DNA from: Bacteroidota bacterium
GTDB lineage: Bacteria > Bacteroidota > Bacteroidia > Flavobacteriales > Weeksellaceae
NCBI GenBank assembly: GCA_023394415.1
Contig: JAEXAR010000013.1
Span: 4,116 to 68,115 of the forward strand
Reading direction: 5' to 3'
Length of the DNA stretch: 64,000 nt
Part shown: positions 44,753-54,160 of the stretch, piece by piece
Layout of the letters: every line of letters begins with the position of its first letter
Position numbering within the stretch: the stretch's first letter is position 1
Notes under the pieces: model-generated
Database searches by the model: none
Told to the model about the DNA's origin: nothing
Seen by the model: the letters and a program-made list of their open reading frames with translations, nothing else
Position numbers and translations under genes: made by a program

Positions 44753-45382
44753 ATGGCCATAAAAGTAGTAATTGTAGAAGATGAAAGGCATTACAGTAAT
44801 GCTCTAAAGAAGATAATCGATTATGATGATGAGTTAATGTGTGTAGGCCAAATATTTGACGGAAATGAAGCGGTAAAGAAACTCAGGTCAATAAACGCAG
44901 ATGTGGTATTGATGGATATTAAATTACCTTTTGTTTATGGTTACAATATCATATCAATTCTTAAGCATTAAATGTTGGATATTCCCTTCATCATGTGTAC
45001 AAGTTTTGAAGATGATGAGAATATTTTTAAATCTTTAAAAGCAGGCGCTTCAGGTTATATCGTAAAAGGAGAAAGTATGGAGCGGATTATACAGTTTATT
45101 AAAGAAGCTTATGCAGGTGGAGCACCTATGAGCTTTAGTATCGCTAAAAGAGTTCTTAATTATTTTCATCAACAGAACGAAGAAATTCATGCCTTGGAAG
45201 AACTAACACGTTCTGAAAAAGAAATTTTAGGATTGCTTTCTGAAGGCAAACAGTATAAAGAAATCGCTTCTGATAAAAATATTTCCATAGATACAGTAAA
45301 AAAACATATCGGTAATATTTACCGAAAATTACACGTTACAAACAGGGTAGAAGCCATTAATTTTCTTAATAAAAACAGATAA
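44753..45382 (+). pseudogene. NarL/LuxR-type response regulator split by in-frame stop
   Basis: Together the two halves make one ordinary response regulator of about 209 residues. The receiver domain carries phospho-acceptor Asp55 (DVVLMDIKLP). Its second part contains IPFIMCTSFEDDEN. The C-terminal LuxR helix-turn-helix includes TRSEKEILGLLSEGKQYKEI and SIDTVKKHIGNIYRKLHV. A TAA at 44969-44971 interrupts the same frame in the middle of the receiver, followed at once by ATG (TAAATG). A single base change such as AAA to TAA would explain it. Reinitiation at the ATG could yield a fragment with the DNA-binding domain. Its partner kinase is also broken, which favours a pseudogene. Confidence 0.8.
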
Positions 45383-45391
45383 ACCAACCTA

Positions 45392-46540
45392 TTGAAACTT
45401 AAGATACTTTTTTCCCTCTATTTATCGGTTGCTTTATTTTCTCAAAGTATAAAACAACCCAATCAATATGTTGGTCATTCTGCACTACAGAATAACCACT
45501 TTTCTTTAATAAAAACTTTTACAGAAAAGAACGGATTATCGAGTAATCAGATATATGACATTACACAGGACAGACGTGGTTTTCTTTGGATTGCAACAGA
45601 AAACGGAGTTTCCAGATTTGATGGAGTTCGGTTTTATAATTACAGCGTTTCACATGGCTTGCCTTCAAATGACGTAATTCAAATATTTACTGATAAAAAC
45701 GGAAGAGTATGGGCAAATTGTTATATGAAACCACTTTCATATTTTGATGAAAAAGCCAACCGCTTTATAAAATACAGTGGTTATGAACGTTATTTTAAAA
45801 ATTTACGAGTTTATATTTATAATAAAAATAATGGCTATTATACTTCTCGAGGCTATACAGATAATATAGAAATTGGAGATACCATTAGAGCATATAGCAG
45901 CAGTAATCTTTTTACAATCCCAAATCTTTCATTTTTATTAAAAGATTATAAATTCGAGAACAACAAATTGATTTTAAATGTTAAAAATAACTTCGGCTAT
46001 AAAACGCTTACCTCACCCATAAGTTATCAACCTGCTTACCATTTTCTTTTTAATAACTCTATTATTTGCTATGGTAACAACCGCATTATAAACCAGTTTA
46101 AGCTAAATAATGATGGTACTATAAGGAGAGATTCCTTAATTCTGGATAACAGCATCTATCAAGTTTCATTCTCCAGAAACAATATCAATGTATTGACAAA
46201 AGAAAATGAACTCTATTCGATAGATCTTGCAGATTTCTCCCTGAAATATAAATTTAAACTGGATGTTATACCCAATGTGTTGTTTACAGATCGAGAAAAC
46301 AACATCTGGATTGGCTCTTTAGATGGTGGGCTGTTTCTTTATCGTAAAAATTCTATTGCCAGCATTCCTGTTGGTTCTCTAAAAAACAGGAACTTTCAGT
46401 TTGTATCTTTTTTTAATAATGATTTTTATACAGGCAATTATTTTGGTGAAGTCGTTAAAAATGGAGTAAAACAATTTGATATAAAAGACTATATTTCAGA
46501 TTTGCGAAACCCTCGTGTTAATAATATTATTAAAACTGGT
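45392..46540 (+). pseudogene. Two-component propeller sensor kinase, truncated by IS remnant
   Basis: The N-terminal sensor part of a kinase of the two-component regulator propeller type. It starts at TTG 45392, which gives the signal peptide MKLKILFSLYLSVALFSQ. Propeller repeats are visible (GLSSNQIYDITQDRRGFLWI, GLPSNDVIQIFTDKNGRVWA, and later TDRENNIWIGSLDGGLFLYR). Kinase-like sequence ends near NNIIKT (about 46536). After that the frame continues as junk through IS sequence to 46696. The transmembrane helix, HisKA and ATPase domains are missing, so it cannot signal. It is 9 bp downstream of the split response regulator, its obvious partner. Confidence 0.82.
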
Positions 46541-46813
46541 GCTCACACTAGTCATGGTCGGAAGAAATTTCGGCTATTTTTAAGCTTAAGTTTTGAAGAC
46601 TATTTTGGGGTTTCCTCCAGCAAATATGATGAGTATTTCGGTAATCATATCTCGGAGTTCCATAGAAATGCGCCTTTTTGCAGTTTTGTAACCTAATGCA
46701 TTTGCTTTTTTATATATCAGTAAAAGCATTGCGGCAATCATCGTCATGTAAACCATCACCTCGATGCCGTTTTTATTGAGCGAGACCAAATGGCTCAAAT
46801 TGAGTTCCTGCTT
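46541..46813 (-). mobile_element. IS4-like transposase remnant (3' end)
   Basis: The minus-strand frame 46586-46813 encodes about 75 residues of a transposase C-terminus. It starts KQELNLSHLVSLNKNGIEVM, continues through a hydrophobic MTMIAAMLLLIYKKANALGY, and ends in GGNPKIVFKT. I recognise this as the tail of IS4-family transposases of Flavobacteriia. The catalytic core and the other IS end are gone. The left boundary is estimated from where kinase homology stops, around GGTGCTCACACTAG (46537-46550). The right boundary is set by the start of lipoprotein sequence near 46813. Confidence 0.75.
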
Positions 46814-47325
46814 CATGTACGAGTGAAAGGACAGAAGACAATGCTAATTCCACACTTAAAATTGCGAAAGATGAAGATGGAGAAACATCAACCGTGGTTA
46901 CAACTAGTTATGCAGGTCAAACAATAGATGTTGGAACGGTAACAGCTACAAATGATACCCAAAACCTTTATGTTACTTATAATTTGAAGGAAGGTTGGTA
47001 CTTAACTGAAACCCACGTTTGGGCAGGAAGCATTGATCAGTTACCGGTTAACAATTCTGATAATCCAGTTATTGGTAGCTTTACTTATCATGGCTACCAC
47101 GATTCAACAATTTCTACTTATAAGTACACAATTCCATTATGCAGCTTACCTGCAAGTGGTGAATATTATATTTCAGCACATGGTGTAGTAGTGAAAAAAG
47201 TAAATGGTGCGGTTGTGCAAAAAGAAACGATGTTTGGTTATGGTATCGATTACGCTGGTAAAAGATGGGGTTGGTATTTCCCTTATTGTAACACAGGATG
47301 TAGTGGTACTATAGCAGGACTTTAA
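46814..47325 (+). pseudogene. Lipoprotein gene lacking its 5' end
   Basis: The frame enters directly from the IS remnant. It begins at a lipobox-like Ser-Cys (SCTSERTEDNANS), then runs TSYAGQTIDVGTVTATND, YNLKEGWYLTETHVWAG, GYHDSTISTYKYTIPL and RWGWYFPYCNTGCSG to the stop. The signal peptide and start codon that must have preceded the Cys are missing, cut off at the IS junction. The body looks undamaged, so the loss is probably recent. An internal ATG at 46894 would not give an exported product. The family is unknown to me; the fold is beta-rich. Confidence 0.7.
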
Positions 47326-47344
47326 AGAAACTCCTAAAATGTTT

Positions 47345-47378
47345 ATAGCCATATCGAAAGATGTGGCTATTTTTTTTC
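47345..47378 (+). terminator. Terminator after the lipoprotein remnant
   Basis: ATAGCCATATC pairs with GATGTGGCTAT (one G-T pair) around GAAA, followed by eight T residues. It reaches into the 3' end of the convergent menC-like gene. Confidence 0.85.
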
Positions 47379-48374
47379 TATAGAAAGTAAGTCGCCATTT
47401 AAAACCAAAGATGTTTCAAAATTATTGGTAAAAAGTCCTCCCGTTCCCAATCCTTGCGGTAAATTAGGGTTTTTGGTAAAGGTATATTGTGCAATCGCAT
47501 TAAGGCCAATATTGCTTTCAAGGGCAGAGGTGATCCACCATCCAATTTTTAAGTTTTCTGCAATTTCAATCCATTCGTCTGAGCCGGAAAATCCACCTAT
47601 TAATGATGGTTTTAAGATGATATATTGTGGTGCTATCAGTTCTAGCAATTTCTTTTTATCATGAAAATTTACCACTCCAATTAGTTCCTCATCCAATGCA
47701 ATAGGAGTTGGCGTTTCGCTGCAAAGTGATTTCATTTCAATAATATTTCCGGCTTTTATTGGTTGTTCAATAGAGTGTATTTTTAATTCAGAAAGTTCTT
47801 CTAGAACTGTTTTGGCCTCCTCGAAACTGAAAGCACCATTAGCATCAACCCTAATTTCAAGTTTTTCTTCAGGAAATTCTTTTCTTAAGTTTTTAATGAT
47901 TTCTTTTTCTGAATTCCAATCAACACCAATTTTTAGTTTTATGCAGTCGTATCCGGAGTTCAGTTTTCCGGTAATCTGTTCTTTCATAAAATCGGCATTG
48001 CCCATCCAAATTAATCCATTTATTTTAATAGAAGCTTTACCTTCAGTGAAATCTGAAGGAAAATAAAGGTTGCTTCCATATTTTAGATTCTTCATGGCTT
48101 GTTCGTAACCAATCCAAATCGATGGATAGTTTTTCAGTTCTTGCTTTAGAAATTCAGGATCTTTATTGATGCTTTCGCACAGCCATTTTAATGTTTCTTC
48201 ATACTCTGGAACATCATCATAGCTCAGGCCACGAAAGATTCCGCATTCGCCAATACCTTTTCTCTCGCCATCATAAATTTCAAGGAAGTAAGTCTCTTTC
48301 GTATGCAAGACACCTCTGGAAGTTCCACCAGGTTGTTTAAAATTCAGAATGTACTGTTGGTAAATTGATCTCAT
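47367..48374 (-). CDS. menC: o-Succinylbenzoate synthase-like enolase-superfamily enzyme
   Basis: Enolase-superfamily lyase, most likely the menaquinone-pathway step that dehydrates SHCHC to o-succinylbenzoate. The 335 residues hold the expected catalytic set: CIKLKIGVDW (the KxK pair, about 136-145), RVDANGAF (first metal Asp, about 174-181), SIEQPI (Glu), ALDEEL (Asp) and ILKPSLIGG (second Lys, about 250-258). Dipeptide epimerases share this scaffold, so the menC call rests on the general fit and on use of menaquinone by this group. Other men genes are not in the window. Confidence 0.8.
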   Translation of the reverse strand: MRSIYQQYILNFKQPGGTSRGVLHTKETYFLEIYDGERKGIGECGIFRGLSYDDVPEYEETLKWLCESINKDPEFLKQELKNYPSIWIGYEQAMKNLKYGSNLYFPSDFTEGKASIKINGLIWMGNADFMKEQITGKLNSGYDCIKLKIGVDWNSEKEIIKNLRKEFPEEKLEIRVDANGAFSFEEAKTVLEELSELKIHSIEQPIKAGNIIEMKSLCSETPTPIALDEELIGVVNFHDKKKLLELIAPQYIILKPSLIGGFSGSDEWIEIAENLKIGWWITSALESNIGLNAIAQYTFTKNPNLPQGLGTGGLFTNNFETSLVLNGDLLSIEKK

Positions 48375-48379
48375 AAAAT

Positions 48380-48413
48380 AAAAAATCAGAGTCCCAAAAA
48401 TTGAAACTCTGAC
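48380..48413 (-). terminator. Terminator of fbp
   Basis: On the minus strand TCAGAGT and ACTCTGA pair across a 12-base loop and are followed by six T residues. It lies between fbp and menC. Confidence 0.75.
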
Positions 48414-48446
48414 AAATTTAGTTAAAGTATTTTTTTAAACTTTTAA

Positions 48447-49466
48447 TTAATCTTTAATAGCATCCATTCTCATAAATTCTTCGGCTTTTTCTACCATTTC
48501 GATGCTTCCGCAGAAGAAAGGAACTCTTTGGTGCAGTTCTGTTGGCTCTATTTCCAAAATTCTGGTAAAGCCGTCCGAAGCTTTTCCGCCGGCCTGTTCT
48601 GCAAGCAATGCCATAGGATTACACTCGTAAAGCAAACGCAGTTTTCCGTTTGGTGCATTTGCGTAAGAAGGATACATATAAATACCTCCTTTAATCATAT
48701 TTCTGTGAAAATCGGAAACAAGAGAGCCAATATATCTTGAGGTATAAGGTCTGTCACCTTCCATCATTTGGCAATATTTCAGATAATTTTTTACACCTTG
48801 TGGAAATTTGATATAATTACCTTCATTAATGGAGTATATTTTTCCTTTTCTTGGGAATTGCATGTTGGGATGAGAAAGGTAATAGGTTCCCAAACTAGGA
48901 TCAAGCGTAAAACCGTTTACACCATTTCCGGTACTGTAAACAATCATGGTAGAGGAGCCATACACTACGTATCCTGCTGCAATTTGTTCGGTTCCTTTTT
49001 GCAAAAAGTCTTTAAGTTGTACGGGTGTTCCCGGTTCTGTTACCCTTCTGTAAATGGAGAAAATGGTACCTACAGATACATTCACATCAATGTTAGAAGA
49101 GCCATCTAAAGGATCTATAAGCACAACGTATTTGCTCAAATCTCCGTTAGGGCCGCATTTTATATCGATAAAATCATCACTTTCTTCAGAGGCAATTCCG
49201 CAAACTACCTCTCTTTGTGAAAGTGCAGTTATAAAAATTTCATTGGCAAGTACATCAAGCTTCTGCTGATCTTCTCCCTGTACGTTAGTGTTTCCCGCTT
49301 TTCCTAGGATGTCGGCAATTCCCGCTTTATTTACTTCTCTGTTTACAACTTTGGATGCTAGCCTTATCGCGCTCAAAAGTCTTGAAAGCTCACCTGTAGA
49401 GTACTGAAAATCATCCTGTTTCTCAATTATGAATTCACCTAATGTCTGTAGAGATTGATCGGTCAT
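48447..49466 (-). CDS. fbp: Class 1 fructose-1,6-bisphosphatase
   Basis: Gluconeogenic enzyme converting fructose 1,6-bisphosphate to fructose 6-phosphate. The 339 residues match class 1. The metal-binding motif VLIDPLDGSSNIDVNVSVGT (about 114-133) is intact, EESDDF (about 96) provides another acidic ligand, and the C-terminal LLYECNPMALLAEQAGGKAS (about 278-297) is the usual substrate region. It is monocistronic with its own terminator and divergent from the aspartokinase gene. Confidence 0.95.
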   Translation of the reverse strand: MTDQSLQTLGEFIIEKQDDFQYSTGELSRLLSAIRLASKVVNREVNKAGIADILGKAGNTNVQGEDQQKLDVLANEIFITALSQREVVCGIASEESDDFIDIKCGPNGDLSKYVVLIDPLDGSSNIDVNVSVGTIFSIYRRVTEPGTPVQLKDFLQKGTEQIAAGYVVYGSSTMIVYSTGNGVNGFTLDPSLGTYYLSHPNMQFPRKGKIYSINEGNYIKFPQGVKNYLKYCQMMEGDRPYTSRYIGSLVSDFHRNMIKGGIYMYPSYANAPNGKLRLLYECNPMALLAEQAGGKASDGFTRILEIEPTELHQRVPFFCGSIEMVEKAEEFMRMDAIKD

Positions 49467-49669
49467 TTTTACTTTTTTTATTTTATCAAATTTCGGAAAA
49501 AATATCCATTTATAACAAATTGCTTAAACATAATTTGAAAGAAAATATCACAACATCAAGGCTTTAAAATTGCAAGTTTTCAAATCTCATTCTAAATTAA
49601 TATTTTTGAAAATTATTTCTCAAAATCCTAAATTCTAAACTGCTGTATAAAGTTAATTAATTAGAATAG

Positions 49670-50908
49670 ATGAAAGTTTTTAAGTTTGGTGGCGCATCTG
49701 TAAAAGATGCAGAAGGTGTAATGAACGTAACTAAAGTTCTTGAAAGTCAGGGATTTGAAAATTGTTTATTGGTGGTTTCCGCAATGGGAAAAACAACCAA
49801 TGCTTTGGAAAAAGTGGTAGAAGTTTATTTTAAGAAAGATAATTACCAAAGCGAAATTCAATCTATAAAGAACAACCACATCCAGATTGCTAACGGACTT
49901 TTTAAAGAAAATCATCCCGTTTTTGATGAAATTTCTCTTTTTTTTGATGATATTGAATCTTTTTTGAGGAGAAATAAATCACCAAACTACAATTTTGTTT
50001 ATGATCAAGTGGTGAGCTGCGGCGAGATGATTTCATCTAAAATTTTGAGTGAATATCTTAATTCTGTAAAATTTACAAATCAATGGTTAGATGCCAGAGA
50101 TTATGTGAAAACTGACAATACTTATCGTGAAGGCGCTGTAAATTGGCACAAAACAGAAGAAAACATTTCTACTCTTAATAAAAGTTTAAGCTATGTCACA
50201 CAGGGTTTCATTGGTTCGGATGAGAATAACTTTACGGTAACTTTAGGCAGGGAAGGATCTGATTATACTGCAGCTATCTTTGCTTATTGTACCAATGCCG
50301 AAGCTATGACAATTTGGAAAGATGTTCCCGGTGTTATGACAGGTGATCCAAGAAAATTTGAAAATGTAAGCCTATTATCAAATATCTCTTACGAAGAAGC
50401 TATTGAAATGGCTTATTACGGAGCATCAGTGATACACCCCAAAACATTGCAACCGCTTAAACAGAAGAACATTCCATTTTATGTAAAATCATTTCTAGAG
50501 CCGGCAAAAGCAGGAACTAAAGTGGGACTTTCCAAAGATAATCAGCAGATTGAAAGTTATATTCTTAAAGAAAATCAGGTGCTGATGAGGATTTCAACAA
50601 GGGATTTTTCATTCATAGCTGAAGAGCATTTAAGTATGATTTTTTCTAACCTTGCGAAATACAATATCAAAATTTCTTTAATGCAGAACACCGCAATTTC
50701 TTTGGAGCTTTGCCTTGAAGATAAATACAACAATATCGACAGTCTGAATAAAGAATTGAGTGAAGAATTTAACACAGAAGTGGTGAAAAATGTTTCACTA
50801 TTTACCGTTCGTAACACCGATTTGGCGAATCTTACTAAATTTTATGAAGGGAAGAAGGTGCTTCTGGAACAAATATCACAAAAGACACTACAGATGGTCA
50901 CCCAATAA
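49670..50908 (+). CDS. Aspartate kinase
   Basis: Phosphorylates aspartate, the first step toward lysine, threonine, methionine and diaminopimelate. The 412 residues begin with MKVFKFGGASVKDAEGV and include SCGEMISSKILSEYL (about 109-123), FTVTLGREGSDYTAAIFA (about 185-202) and KDVPGVMTGDPRKFEN (about 220-235). ACT-like regulatory sequence follows in the last 120 residues. It is monofunctional, with no homoserine dehydrogenase. It is followed after only 12 bp by an OlsF-like acyltransferase gene, so both are very likely on one mRNA. Confidence 0.93.
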   Translation: MKVFKFGGASVKDAEGVMNVTKVLESQGFENCLLVVSAMGKTTNALEKVVEVYFKKDNYQSEIQSIKNNHIQIANGLFKENHPVFDEISLFFDDIESFLRRNKSPNYNFVYDQVVSCGEMISSKILSEYLNSVKFTNQWLDARDYVKTDNTYREGAVNWHKTEENISTLNKSLSYVTQGFIGSDENNFTVTLGREGSDYTAAIFAYCTNAEAMTIWKDVPGVMTGDPRKFENVSLLSNISYEEAIEMAYYGASVIHPKTLQPLKQKNIPFYVKSFLEPAKAGTKVGLSKDNQQIESYILKENQVLMRISTRDFSFIAEEHLSMIFSNLAKYNIKISLMQNTAISLELCLEDKYNNIDSLNKELSEEFNTEVVKNVSLFTVRNTDLANLTKFYEGKKVLLEQISQKTLQMVTQ

Positions 50909-50920
50909 AAAACTACTATT

Positions 50921-52762
50921 ATGAGTCTCATTTCTAAAGAGGATCTGATAAAAGCATCCGGCTTAAACAAATTGGGTTTTCTGAAAAGTCCAGCCGCCAA
51001 AGCTGTGATGAAACTTACGAAGATTAACGAAGTAAACGAGCTTTACGATAAACTGAAAGATAAAAATGATAAAGATTTTTTCGATGCTTTTGTTAGGGAA
51101 CGCGGACTGAAATATATAGTTTTTGAGGAAGACCTCGCTAAAATTCCTAAAACCGGGCCTTTTATTTTAGTTTCTAACCATCCATTGGGTGCAATAGACG
51201 GAATTTTGATGACGAAGATTTTAAGTGAAATTCGCCCCGATTTTAAAGTAATGGGCAACTTTCTGCTTGAAAAAATAAAACCGATGGAACCTTATGTCAT
51301 TTCTGTAAATCCTTTTGAGGGCAGAAAAGAAGCATACAGCAGTTCATCGGGAATGAGAGAAACACTTAAGCATCTGCAGGAAGGTGGTTGTATTGGGATT
51401 TTTCCGGCAGGCGAAGTGTCCAATAGGAATAATGAATTTAATGAAATTCGTGATAAAGAATGGGGAAAGCCAATTTTGAAACTGATAAAAAAAGCAAAAG
51501 TTCCGGTAGTTCCGATGTATTTCCATACCAAAAACAGCAGACTATTTTATCAGGTTGCAAAGCTGCATCCAGATTTGCAAACATTAATGCTTCCTTCAGA
51601 AATGATGCGAAAACGTGATCATCCTATAAGAATCCGAATCGGAAAACCGGTTTCGGTAAAAATGATGGAAGAGGAAGATACTATTGAGGAATTGGGTGAA
51701 TTTTTACAGTCGAAAATCCTGATGTTGAAGTCTTATTATGAAAGACGTAAATCCTTAACAGAGTTTTTCAATCTGCCCAATCTAAAACTCAACTTTCCTT
51801 TGTTAAAAAATGAAAATGTGGTGCAGAATATTATTGATGAGACACCTCAGGAAGATTTAATAAAGGAGATTGAAAGCCTTAGGGAGAATGATAAAATGCT
51901 CTTCAAAAACGGAAATTATGAAGTGTATTTTACCGGCTATGATGAAATCCCCTACATTATTCGTGAAATTGGACGACAGCGTGAAATTACGTTTCGTGCA
52001 GTAGGAGAGGGAAGCAACCTTCCGTTTGATTTGGATGTTTATGACAAACACTACCGTCATCTATTTCTTTGGGATTGTGAAGCAAAGAAACTTGCGGGTG
52101 CATACAGAATGGCACTTGGTAAGGAGGTGATGAAAAAACATGGGATTGATGGTTTCTACACAAGTTCTCTTTTTCAATTCGATCAAGAGTTGCAACCATT
52201 TTTTAGAAAAGTGATAGAAATGGGACGTGCCTATATCTCACAGGAATATCAGCAAAAGCCATTGCCCCTGTTCCTTCTTTGGCGTGGGATTGTACACGTT
52301 TGTCTGCGAAATCCGGAACATAAATTTTTGATGGGCGGTGTAAGTATCAGCAATAAATTTTCAGATTTTTCTAAATCGCTGATGATCGAGTTTATGCGTT
52401 CACACTATTACGATTCTGCTGTTGCGCAATACATTCATCCAAAACATGAATTTAAGGTGAAACTTAAGGAACGAGACAAAAACTTGTTCTTTGATGAGGT
52501 AGAATCTGACCTTAATAAGCTCGACAAAGTGATTGATGACCTCGAACCTGAAATGAGAATGCCGGTTTTGATAAAAAAATACATTAAACAAAATGCAAAA
52601 GTGATCTCTTTCAACGTAGATCCAAGTTTCAATGATGCAATAGACGGTTTAATGTATATCCGAATTAGTGACCTTCCTGAAAGCACCATAAATCCTGTTT
52701 TGGAGGAAATGAGTGAACAAATGCGTAAGGAAAATGAAAATAATTCCTCTGAAAATCAGTAA
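50921..52762 (+). CDS. Bifunctional OlsF-like acyltransferase (aminolipid synthesis)
   Basis: A 613-residue fusion of two acyltransferases. Residues about 60-270 are a PlsC/OlsA-type O-acyltransferase with SNHPLGAIDG (catalytic His87), EGRKEAYSSSSGM and IFPAGEVSN. Residues about 325-520 are an OlsB-like GNAT-fold N-acyltransferase with REITFRAVGEGS, YDKHYRHLFLWD and AGAYRMALGKEV. This is the domain order of OlsF, which makes ornithine-type lipids by N-acylating an amino acid and then O-acylating the product. The amino acid could be ornithine, glycine, serine or lysine. Co-transcription with aspartokinase is notable. Confidence 0.85.
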   Translation: MSLISKEDLIKASGLNKLGFLKSPAAKAVMKLTKINEVNELYDKLKDKNDKDFFDAFVRERGLKYIVFEEDLAKIPKTGPFILVSNHPLGAIDGILMTKILSEIRPDFKVMGNFLLEKIKPMEPYVISVNPFEGRKEAYSSSSGMRETLKHLQEGGCIGIFPAGEVSNRNNEFNEIRDKEWGKPILKLIKKAKVPVVPMYFHTKNSRLFYQVAKLHPDLQTLMLPSEMMRKRDHPIRIRIGKPVSVKMMEEEDTIEELGEFLQSKILMLKSYYERRKSLTEFFNLPNLKLNFPLLKNENVVQNIIDETPQEDLIKEIESLRENDKMLFKNGNYEVYFTGYDEIPYIIREIGRQREITFRAVGEGSNLPFDLDVYDKHYRHLFLWDCEAKKLAGAYRMALGKEVMKKHGIDGFYTSSLFQFDQELQPFFRKVIEMGRAYISQEYQQKPLPLFLLWRGIVHVCLRNPEHKFLMGGVSISNKFSDFSKSLMIEFMRSHYYDSAVAQYIHPKHEFKVKLKERDKNLFFDEVESDLNKLDKVIDDLEPEMRMPVLIKKYIKQNAKVISFNVDPSFNDAIDGLMYIRISDLPESTINPVLEEMSEQMRKENENNSSENQ

Positions 52763-52797
52763 ATTTTGATAAATTTATCAAAATTTGCATTAATAAT

Positions 52798-52828
52798 TTG
52801 CGAGGTTTGTTTAAAGGTGCTATTTTTG
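52798..52828 (+). promoter_or_regulatory. Promoter of tRNA-Phe
   Basis: TTG at 52798-52800, an ideal 20-bp spacer and TATTTTTG at 52821-52828, 20 bp before the tRNA. The -7 box lies in the loop between the inverted words GGTGC and GCACC. Confidence 0.7.
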
Positions 52829-52848
52829 CACCACTCAATTGAGGAAAA

Positions 52849-52921
<73 letters not shown>

Positions 52922-52922
52922 C

Positions 52923-52950
52923 AAACCGCCTATTAAAAGGCGGTTTTTTT
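52923..52950 (+). terminator. Terminator of tRNA-Phe
   Basis: AAACCGCC pairs with GGCGGTTT across an 8-base loop and is followed by a T run. Confidence 0.9.
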
Positions 52951-52984
52951 GTATATTTGAGCCATAAATTTTTAGAAAAATCTA

Positions 52985-54157
52985 ATGAAAAAAATATTTG
53001 TTCTTTTCTTGTTTCTCCTCGCTTTGTCTGTTTCGGCACAGGGAGAAGGAATTAATTTCGAAAATACTCCCTTCAAAGATATTTTAGCTAAAGCCAAAAA
53101 AGAGAATAAAGTCATTTTTATGGATGCATTCGCTTCTTGGTGTGGACCTTGTAAAATGATGGAAAAAAATATTTTTCCAAAGGAGGAGGTGAAGACATTC
53201 TATAATACCAACTTTATTAATGCCCGTTTCGATATGGAAAAAGGTGAAGGAAGGGAAATTCAGAAAAAATACGGGGTCTATTCATATCCTACCTATCTTT
53301 TTTTAAATGGAGATGGCGAAGTGATTTTTAAAGGTATGGGTTATCTTGAGGTTTCAGATTTTCTTAAATTGGGAAGTCAGGCTAAAATGATGGGAGAAGG
53401 TGGAAGTGGTAAGGAACGTTTCGAAAAAGGAGAAACCGATACTGAATTTCTTATGAACACTATGAAACTAAACGCCAATACAGATCCTGAATTTGCTAAA
53501 AAAGTTTCTGAAAGATATTTCCAATTAAGAAAAAAGAAAGAATTCACACAAGATGAGCTTACAATGTTGTTTTATTTTCTTCGTTCTGAAAAAGATTATA
53601 ATTACAAAGTGTTTGTAAATGAAAAAGCAGAAATTATCAAATTCTTGCCGGAAAGTACTTACAACCAGTTTCTTACTCAAATAAAACTCAACACGATTGC
53701 TGAAAATGCAGTTGATCAAAATAAGAAAATCATCAATGATGCAAAATTTCTAGATGAAGCATCCAAACTGATGAGCATGGACGATGCAAAAAACTATCTC
53801 AAAATTTTGAAACTAAATGCTTACAGAGCACTAGAAAACTGGACTGAATATGAAAAAGTAGCTTTGGAGCATTACAAAAACGGAGAGGGTTTCGACAGTA
53901 AAGAACTTAATACCGCTGCGTTTATTTTTAGTGAAAAAGTTAATAATCCTACTGCCTTAAAGCAGGCTATAATTTGGGTTCAAAAAACAATACAGCAAAG
54001 CGAAACCCCGGATAATACTTATATTCTGGCAAAACTTCTTTTAAAAACTGGAAATAAAGAAGCTGCAAAAAAATACGCTGAACAAGCTGTAAAACTTGCA
54101 AAAGAGAAAGGTATGGATGCTACTGTTCCTGAAAAACTTTTATCAGAAATAAAGTAA
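52985..54157 (+). CDS. Periplasmic thioredoxin-family protein
   Basis: A 390-residue exported protein. A signal peptide (MKKIFVLFLFLLALSVSAQ) is followed by a thioredoxin fold (about 22-140). Its active site is ASWCGPCKMMEKN (Cys53, Cys56) and its cis-proline region YSYPTYLFLNGDG is present. About 240 further residues are helical and TPR-like, ending in KLLLKTGNKEAAKKYAEQAVKLAKEKG. This long helical extension suggests binding to partner proteins. It is probably co-transcribed with the DUF3575 gene 3 bp downstream. Confidence 0.87.
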   Translation: MKKIFVLFLFLLALSVSAQGEGINFENTPFKDILAKAKKENKVIFMDAFASWCGPCKMMEKNIFPKEEVKTFYNTNFINARFDMEKGEGREIQKKYGVYSYPTYLFLNGDGEVIFKGMGYLEVSDFLKLGSQAKMMGEGGSGKERFEKGETDTEFLMNTMKLNANTDPEFAKKVSERYFQLRKKKEFTQDELTMLFYFLRSEKDYNYKVFVNEKAEIIKFLPESTYNQFLTQIKLNTIAENAVDQNKKIINDAKFLDEASKLMSMDDAKNYLKILKLNAYRALENWTEYEKVALEHYKNGEGFDSKELNTAAFIFSEKVNNPTALKQAIIWVQKTIQQSETPDNTYILAKLLLKTGNKEAAKKYAEQAVKLAKEKGMDATVPEKLLSEIK

Positions 54158-54160
54158 ACG

